This document shows, one piece after another, positions 7,868 through 13,535 of a stretch of 13,535 bases of DNA. Source of the stretch: Theodoxus fluviatilis (lineage: Eukaryota; Mollusca; Gastropoda; Cycloneritida; Neritidae); assembly GCA_034096865.1 (NCBI GenBank), contig JAWQFJ010016540.1:1-13535 (forward strand), in the 5' to 3' direction. The notes beneath the pieces are model-generated. The model was given only the letters and a program-made list of their open reading frames with translations. It searched no databases and had not been told where the DNA came from. Position 1 is the stretch's first letter. Each line of letters opens with the position of its first letter. Position numbers and translations under genes: made by a program.

Positions 7868-8113
7868 TGACTCAACCTACCCCACAAATGACTCAACCTA
7901 CCCCGGCATGGGGCAGGTTGAGTCAAAGTTGGGTACCCCTCTTATTTTGTTTGTAGTGAAGAAACCAACATACATTTTCAACTTTTTTCCATTGGTTTAG
8001 GTAAAGGAATGATTGCAGAATAATTTAAACCTTTCTATTATGTCATACTTGTTAAATTGGCGAAGTAAGACCAGTTTTTCATTTTGGTGACTCAACCTGC
8101 CCAGTCTCCCCCA
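7868..8113. repeat. TGACTCAACCTRCCCC direct and inverted repeats
   Basis: TGACTCAACCTACCCC occurs at 7868-7883 and again at 7889-7904. Its inverse GGGGCAGGTTGAGTCA follows at 7910-7925 after GGCAT, forming a 16-bp hairpin with one mismatch. A further direct copy, TGACTCAACCTGCCC, lies at 8088-8102, running into AGTCTCCCCC. A diverged copy (TGACTCAACATACCC) sits at 6617-6631 between repeat copies B and C. The pattern suggests the ends of one or more small inverted-repeat elements, but no complete element could be delimited. Confidence 0.5.
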
Positions 8114-8277
8114 TGTGCATGTGGTGTATTAATTTGTAAGGTGCATATGTGTGTTGTGAAATTTCTAGATCGTTTGAGAAGATCGTAGCGTAATTGGGCT
8201 GTTCTGTGTTTTCATCAGCCTCTCCTCTAACCGTTGCCGGGTCAAGTGGTTGAGTCGGGCTAAATTTGTCTTGGCTG

Positions 8278-8610
8278 TGTCACGTGACATCAGTCACGCC
8301 ACAGCTCGAGCTTGAGAGTACATTCAACGCTGTTCTGGAAATCTCTGGAACTTGTGTTGGGGACACTCGAGAGAACATGAGGAGATACAACAGAGTTAAG
8401 GTGAGAGCTTAACTAAAGGATAAACGAGTCCTCCTTTGTAAGGAGTGAGTCCTCTACAGCACTGCCCTTAGAGTGAAGTTGTTACGACGATACTGTTTAC
8501 TGTCACGGCTGTGTATTGATCAGTGCGTGAATAAAGTTTATCAAAAACGACCACCAGCGTTTGTGAACTTAGACTTTCCGGCGCAAGCTAGGAGAACCCC
8601 CGTACAACAG
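8278..8610 (+). mobile_element. Possible solo LTR
   Basis: The segment begins TGTCACGTGACATCAG and ends CCCCCGTACAACA, the TG...CA limits expected for a long terminal repeat. It holds AATAAA at 8530-8535, about 75 bp before the right end, as in an R/U5 layout. No gag or pol frame and no second LTR follow, so it would be a solo LTR. The 5-bp flanks (GGCTG left, GGACA right) do not match, so a target-site duplication is not supported. Internal small reading frames are not recognised. Confidence 0.25.
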
Positions 8611-9060
8611 GACATTCTGAAGAGCAGAGTGCAACATGTGCAAGTTAGGCAACAGTGCATTGCTGTTGAGCTCTTGTTTGTGCATCTGCTTGTGTATAGT
8701 TGTATGTGTATCCGCACCTGTGTGTGTATGTGTGTGCAAACTTATGTGTGCATGCATTAATTTCATGTGTGTTTGTGTGCTTTATGCATGTTGGTGGGAC
8801 ACTCAACACTCAAGATTCATGAACACTCTTTATTGGCCTTTTCAGTTCCCTAGATTTCCATGGCATGAAAATAAGAAGTCATATTCTATCTTTAATTGGC
8901 GTTTCGTGATATAACATTCCCCCTCCGATGTAATTGCAGTGCATTGTTTTCAATCACGTTTCGAGTTAATCACCCTCATGCGTACAGACTTGTAACAAGT
9001 CTTGACTTTACTTTGATTCAATTTTTTGGGTGATATGTTCCGATTGTAATGGGCCGGTGC
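8611..9060. other. Non-coding stretch with degenerate TG-rich tract
   Basis: 8697-8790 is an imperfect TGTGTGTATG-type tract that generates cysteine-rich spurious frames. The remainder is unique-looking AT-rich DNA without a recognisable gene. Confidence 0.4.
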
Positions 9061-9109
9061 ATTCTGAACACAGAGATCATAGTGTCTCTGACACAGGTTG
9101 GTCACGTGA
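9061..9109 (-). repeat. Left copy of an inverted E-box/hairpin segment
   Basis: Read on the minus strand it begins TCACGTGACCAACCTGT (9109-9093) and continues into a CAGAGA...TCTCTG hairpin (9071-9090), then GAATG. The first 17 bases are identical to 10055-10071 on the plus strand and the following hairpin lies at the same place. In the frame matching the right copy it reads SRDQPVSETL and then a stop. CACGTG is an E-box core, here within the 10-bp palindrome GTCACGTGAC. Confidence 0.6.
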
Positions 9110-9937
9110 CTTCGGCTCCACATTCCATTGATTCTACCAATCAAAATTCAACATGATCAGAAGACCATTGAGAGTAAAAAGAGGCGATTCTATTTCACTC
9201 CAATTATTTATCCCGATAGATAAACACAAATTTGGTGTTCTAATAAAACTAATCTATGAGATTTTCAGGAAATCATTTGAGAACTACTTTTAGCGCGAAC
9301 GTGTCTATAAGGTTGCAAACTGCCCTGAGCACGTGCGATTGTGTATAGTAATACCAAAGATTATACAGTTATGAATAGTCTTTGGTAATACACGCGATCT
9401 TTGGACCTACGCAGCAAAAAGGATTCCTATGGGTCCGGGATGGTTTCGTGAATCTATGGTTATACTCTCGCAAGTAAATGCTTTCTGGCCGGAACCTGTG
9501 GTCTAACTGCCTTCACACTGTTTGACGAGCTCCACACTACGATCATTCGGTGTCGACTGATGGAGTCAGTAAGTGATTTAACCTGTGTTGAACGTTAATC
9601 AAATGGAAGTTTCTTCTGTAGGAATCCGTCCGATTCCGAAGTTCGATATTATCGGATAGCTCAGAAGCAGTTTTTCTAAGTTTTATCCTTCTAAGCATAC
9701 ATTAAATTAATGATTCCTCATCAGCAAAAGCACTCAGTGGGTTTCTGTGTGTATCGAAGATTATGCAGACGGGATTGGTTGCCTTACTCGCTCAATGAAG
9801 TATAAATATTGCTGTTGTATTCAAAGTCCTTATAACTAGTAGAGTTCACAATATTACACTCTTGCGATTCGAATTTTACCGCATACAAGTTTTACATTCA
9901 TGGGAAATCGATGTTTAGAAAATGAACTGACGGAAAA
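9110..9937. other. Non-coding stretch between the inverted segments
   Basis: Holds an ACCAATCAAA CCAAT-like box at 9137-9146 and a hairpin with 13-bp arms at 9352-9364 and 9375-9387 (TACCAAAGATTAT versus ATAGTCTTTGGTA, one mismatch). No reading frame of note was found. If the flanking inverted segments are divergent first exons, this could hold their promoters, but that is speculative. Confidence 0.3.
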
Positions 9938-10129
9938 ATGGCTGCCAGTATGGAGTGTATCACAACAAGCGGAGGAATACACTCACGATGTGATATGGCA
10001 TTCAGCGTGGCTGTTCAGAACGGTGGTATGCATGTTATGGAAGAATTTAGGCTATCACGTGACCAACCTGTTGCTGAGACTATATTCACTAGTCTCAGCT
10101 ACGCTGAATGGGGCCGGTGGCCTACATAA
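9938..10129 (+). CDS. Tentative small protein or first exon, 63 residues
   Basis: The frame begins MAASMECITTSGG and ends SYAEWGRWPT before TAA. The ATG lies in a good context (A at -3, G at +4), and the surrounding AAAATGGCTGCC resembles a YY1-type element often found over start codons. No domain is recognised. Residues LSRDQPVAET (about 39-48) are partly repeated as SRDQPVSET in the minus-strand segment at 9061-9109, so some protein-level constraint is possible, although that copy then hits a stop. A CG/GTGGCC donor-like site lies at about 10117. It could equally be a chance frame in a non-coding inverted repeat. Confidence 0.25.
   Translation: MAASMECITTSGGIHSRCDMAFSVAVQNGGMHVMEEFRLSRDQPVAETIFTSLSYAEWGRWPT
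10055..10105 (+). repeat. Right copy of the inverted E-box/hairpin segment
   Basis: TCACGTGACCAACCTGT (10055-10071) is identical to the inverse of 9093-9109. It is followed by a perfect 10-bp stem, GCTGAGACTA (10073-10082) and TAGTCTCAGC (10090-10099), with loop TATTCAC, then a GAATG motif also shared with the left copy. The stem sequence differs from the left copy while the hairpin is retained. Confidence 0.65.
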
Positions 10130-10164
10130 TACATATTTTGTTAGTTTGTTCATTCTCTCTCTCA

Positions 10165-10193
10165 AACACACACACACACAAACACACACACAC
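10165..10193. repeat. Short imperfect (CA)n tract
   Basis: About 28 bp of CACACA interrupted by AAA. It precedes the C/A-rich repeat region. Confidence 0.8.
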
Positions 10194-10452
10194 TGTCAAG
10201 GCCAAAGTACAGTGAGTAGTTAACTAAACACATACTGATACCTTGGATATCTCCCACAACCACCATCCAGAGTTAAAACACAAACACAGCAGATAACAAA
10301 TAAACAATTTAATAAGACACTCCACCGTCCTAGCACAAATCCCAAACACTCCTCCACCAAAGCACAATTCAGCCCCTCTCTGCCAAAACAAATCAACATT
10401 CCTCCATCAAATCACCAACACTTCTCCTCCAAAGCACAATTAGAACCCCCAA
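10194..10452. other. C/A-rich degenerate repeat lead-in
   Basis: Phrases such as CCTCCA, AAAGCACAATT and CAAATCACCAACACTTCTCC recur at irregular spacing, so this is a decayed part of the minisatellite that follows. No gene was seen. Confidence 0.45.
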
Positions 10453-10671
10453 ATCAAAGCACAAATCATCAACACTTCTCCAAAGCACTCATTAACATCC
10501 CCCCCCCCCCCCCCCCAATCAAAGCACGAATCACCAACACTTTTTCTCCAAAGCACTCATTAACACCCCCCCACCCCCACCCCCACCTCCATCAAAGCAC
10601 AAACCACCAACACTTCTAATCCAAAGGACACATTAACATCCCCCCATCAAAGAACAAATCTTCAAACTTCC
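10453..10671. repeat. C-rich minisatellite, about 3.5 units of 55-73 bp
   Basis: Units start ATCAAAGCACRAATC at 10453, 10518, 10591 and 10646 (spacings 65, 73, 55). Each passes through CACCAACACTT and CATTAACAYCCCCC. Most length change is in the C run: 18 C at 10499-10516, and a CCCCCCCACCCCCACCCCC stretch from 10566. The opposite strand has G runs able to form a quadruplex. Confidence 0.8.
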
Positions 10672-11117
10672 ACTGTCACTGCACAAACCATAACCCTTCA
10701 CAGCCACTGCATGAACCACAAACCCTTCATTGTCCAAACACTGATGACCATCACTCCTCCCCCAACACACGTCAACACTCTGTCAAAATCGTCAACATTT
10801 CACCAACCTTCCACAGTGGCTGCACAAATCACAAACCCTTCACTGTTCAAGCGTAAAATGACCCTTCCCATAAAACCCCTGGTTATATACCTCACTACTG
10901 GCCAAATTCTCCTGTAAAGCATACACCACCGATCAAACTTGCACAGAATGAACAATTTTATTTACTAATACGAATTCCATGTGCTCTACACATAAAGTTG
11001 CACAAAAACCACACTAATTCTGCAGGAAAACAACAACACAAAACAGACGGTGTGCACTGCCTGAACATAATCACTAACTCCATGCTAACAATTTTAAGGG
11101 CATTTCACATGAGTTTG
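10672..11117. other. C/A-rich stretch without a recognised gene
   Basis: CACTGCACAAACC and ACAAACCCTTCA phrases recur between 10677 and 10850, suggesting a second, more decayed tandem repeat. A plus frame at 10711-10917 (68 residues, Thr/Pro-rich) follows these repeats and is considered spurious. Nothing was identified from 10920 to 11117. Confidence 0.35.
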
Positions 11118-11120
11118 TGA

Positions 11121-11650
<530 letters not shown>

Positions 11651-12465
11651 AACAAGAAGGGCAAAGCCCATACAACTCACACGCTTGACCTTGACCTTTA
11701 CATGACCTTTACCTTCAGGTGACCTTCAAGGTCAAACAACTAAACCTAGCAATGGCATCATACACTAAGAACTGCTTTACACATTTTTCCTACCAAAATA
11801 CCAAGGTCAAGGTCATCCAAGGTCATGCAACACAAAGCTGTTAATTAAGACATAGGAAGCACAATGGTGCTTATTGGCACTTTCTACCATGAGATATGGT
11901 CACTTTTAGTGGTTCACTACCCCATTTTGGTCACATTTCATAAGGGTCAAAGTGACCTTGACCTTGATATGTGACGAAATGTGTCTCATGATGAAAGTAT
12001 AACATGTGTACTACAATGTTATGAAGTTTGGAAGAGTTATCTTCCATAGGTCAGGGTCAAGGTCACTTCAAAATATGTATACAATCCAACATTAAAGAGC
12101 TCCTGTGACCTTGACCTTGAAGCAAGGTCAATCAAACTGGTTTAAAAAGATTGGTATTACTTTGCCCTATACACCACATATAGGTCAGGTATCCAATCTC
12201 AAAAACTTCAGAGAAATTTGAGAAAATGTGAAAAATGGCTGCTTTTTAGACAACATTTACAGCCCCTGCGACCTTGACCTTGAAGCAAGGTCAAGTCACT
12301 ATATATGTTTTTTGACGCCTTGTCATCATACACCATCATGCCAAATTGGGTGTTGATAGACTTAATAGTCTCCGAGAAAAATCCAACGTTAAAGTTTTTA
12401 CGGACGACACCACGCCTGGACGGACGAAACGGGTGAGTACATAGACTCACTTTTGCTTCGCATGC
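11651..12465. mobile_element. AGGTCA-rich interspersed repeat, copy D (second subtype)
   Basis: Starts AACAAGAAGGGCAAAGCCC like the others and runs to GCATGC, where the normal GAGTCAAAA end is replaced by a jump back to an internal position. Diagnostic differences from A and C are TGTACTACAATGTTATGAAG, ATTGGTATTACTTTGCCC, GGTCAGGTATCC and GACGAAACGGGTGAG. The left part has lost ATGTGACCTTGACC beside the paired half-sites near 11800. Four exact zero-spaced half-site repeats remain. The GGAC tract is reduced to two or three steps. No coding sequence. Confidence 0.8.
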
Positions 12466-13072
12466 GCTTATTGGCACTTTCTACCATGAGATATGGTCAC
12501 TTTTAGTGGTTCACTACCCCATTTTGGTCACATTTCATAAGGGTCAAAGTGACCTTGACCTTGATATGTGACGAAATGTGTCTCATGATGAAAGTATAAC
12601 ATGTGTACTACAATGTTATGAAGTTTGGAAGAGTTATCTTCCATAGGTCAGGGTCAAGGTCACTTCAAAATATGTATACAATCCAACATTAAAGAGCTCC
12701 TGTGACCTTGACCTTGAAGCAAGGTCAATCAAACTGGTTTAAAAAGATTGGTATTACTTTGCCCTATACACCACATATAGGTCAGGTATCCAATCTCAAA
12801 AACTTCAGAGAAATTTGAGAAAATGTGAAAAATGGCTGCTTTTTAGACAACATTTACAGCCCCTGCGACCTTGACCTTGAAGCAAGGTCAAGTCACTATA
12901 TATGTTTTTTTAACGCCTTGTCATCATACACCATCATGCCAAATTGGGTGTTGATAGACTTAATAGTCTCCGAGAAAAATCCAACGTTAAAGTTTTTACG
13001 GACGACACCACGCCTGGACGGACGAAACGGGTGAGTACATAGACTCACTTTTGCTTCGCATGCGAGTCAAAA
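12466..13072. mobile_element. Near-identical partial tandem duplicate of copy D
   Basis: From GCTTATTGGCAC onward this repeats 11869-12465 with an offset of 597, becoming 598 after a single extra T. By eye the only differences over about 600 bp are that added T and an adjacent G-to-A change near 12911. Unlike the first unit, it ends with the full family terminus GCATGCGAGTCAAAAA. The duplication therefore occurred after insertion and is recent, or it is an assembly artefact. Confidence 0.85.
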
Positions 13073-13535
13073 ATCTAATCTGCAGAAAGTCAGTAAGAAG
13101 AATAAAGGCCAATGGTTACATGACAACACTTACTTTCACTGTAACTTCAGTATTAAATTTTAAAAGTCTATGCATATCATGAAAAGGAAGCATTGGATAA
13201 ACAGAAGTCTTAATATACAAGTTTTGCTCTACAGTCTCTTGTTCAAAAGTCAGGTAGCTTCAGAAACAAAACAGCGCATGTGTTTAGCTTGGTTCCAAAG
13301 ATTTTTCCTCAGAACTTGTTCCTTTCTACAAGCAAACCCAATGTTCTCTATTCCATACTGACTCATGATATTACATAACACATTCTCATCTCTTTTTTCT
13401 GTCTGATAGTTTTTTCCTCAAGAACAAACAAACAAACTTTCAAACTACATCGCCAGTAGTTTCCATCAAATGTGTGCAAGACCTATCAGCTTCAAACTGC
13501 TGCCTTCACAGACATATACATTCATGGGCATCTCA
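13073..13535. other. Right-hand end of window, nothing recognised
   Basis: AT-rich unique-looking sequence. The plus frame at 13170-13361 (63 residues) has no recognisable domain. No repeats or RNA genes were seen. Confidence 0.35.

Noticed and set aside
8569..8914. Cys- and His/Thr-rich frames around 8700
   Set aside because: Generated by the degenerate TGTG/CACA tract.

Overview
The window is eukaryotic, mostly non-coding and rich in repeats. It has no bacterial-style operon, no ribosome binding sites and no complete multi-exon gene that can be read end to end. Long (CA)n and (TATG)n microsatellites, THAP zinc-finger fragments, a piece of non-LTR retrotransposon and a family of ~0.8-0.9 kb interspersed repeats loaded with TGACCT/AGGTCA steps all point to a marine invertebrate. 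A mollusc, probably a gastropod, is my best guess. The lineage is an inference from repeat style; no gene here fixes it.

Layout: (1) 1-770 holds two minus-strand first-exon-like reading frames that each encode the N-terminal half of a THAP C2CH zinc finger. The upstream one (591-703) ends in a good splice donor and lies 53 bp from a perfect NRF1-type palindrome at 757-768, so it is the best candidate for a live gene. (2) 770-2130 has no recognisable gene. (3) 2130-3250 is a mobile-element graveyard on the plus strand: a possible LINE 3' end, a perfect (TATG)27 tract, a 34-bp tandem duplication, a reverse-transcriptase fragment and a second kind of THAP domain broken by frameshifts and a stop. 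(4) 3250-4800 is non-coding, with a 33-bp hairpin and a ~400-bp array built on the palindrome CTATAG. (5) 4800-7571 carries three same-orientation copies (A, B, C) of the interspersed repeat. (6) 7572-9050 holds a TGACTCAACCTRCCCC inverted repeat, a possible solo LTR and TG-rich DNA. (7) 9050-10130 has two related ~55-bp segments in inverted orientation; the right one lies in a small tentative reading frame. (8) 10140-11330 is simple-sequence DNA: a C-rich minisatellite and a 136-bp pure (CA)68 tract. (9) 11651-13072 is repeat copy D followed directly by a near-identical partial tandem duplicate. (10) The remainder shows nothing recognisable.

The feature most worth following is the interspersed repeat. 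Its copies together carry about 25 exact 12-bp direct repeats of the nuclear-receptor half-site with zero spacing (AGGTCAAGGTCA in either orientation). They also have 11-bp subterminal inverted repeats, a small hairpin at one end and a variable GGAC tract near the other, which resembles non-autonomous Helentron-type elements. The copies fall into two sequence types, and one of them looks like a recombinant.
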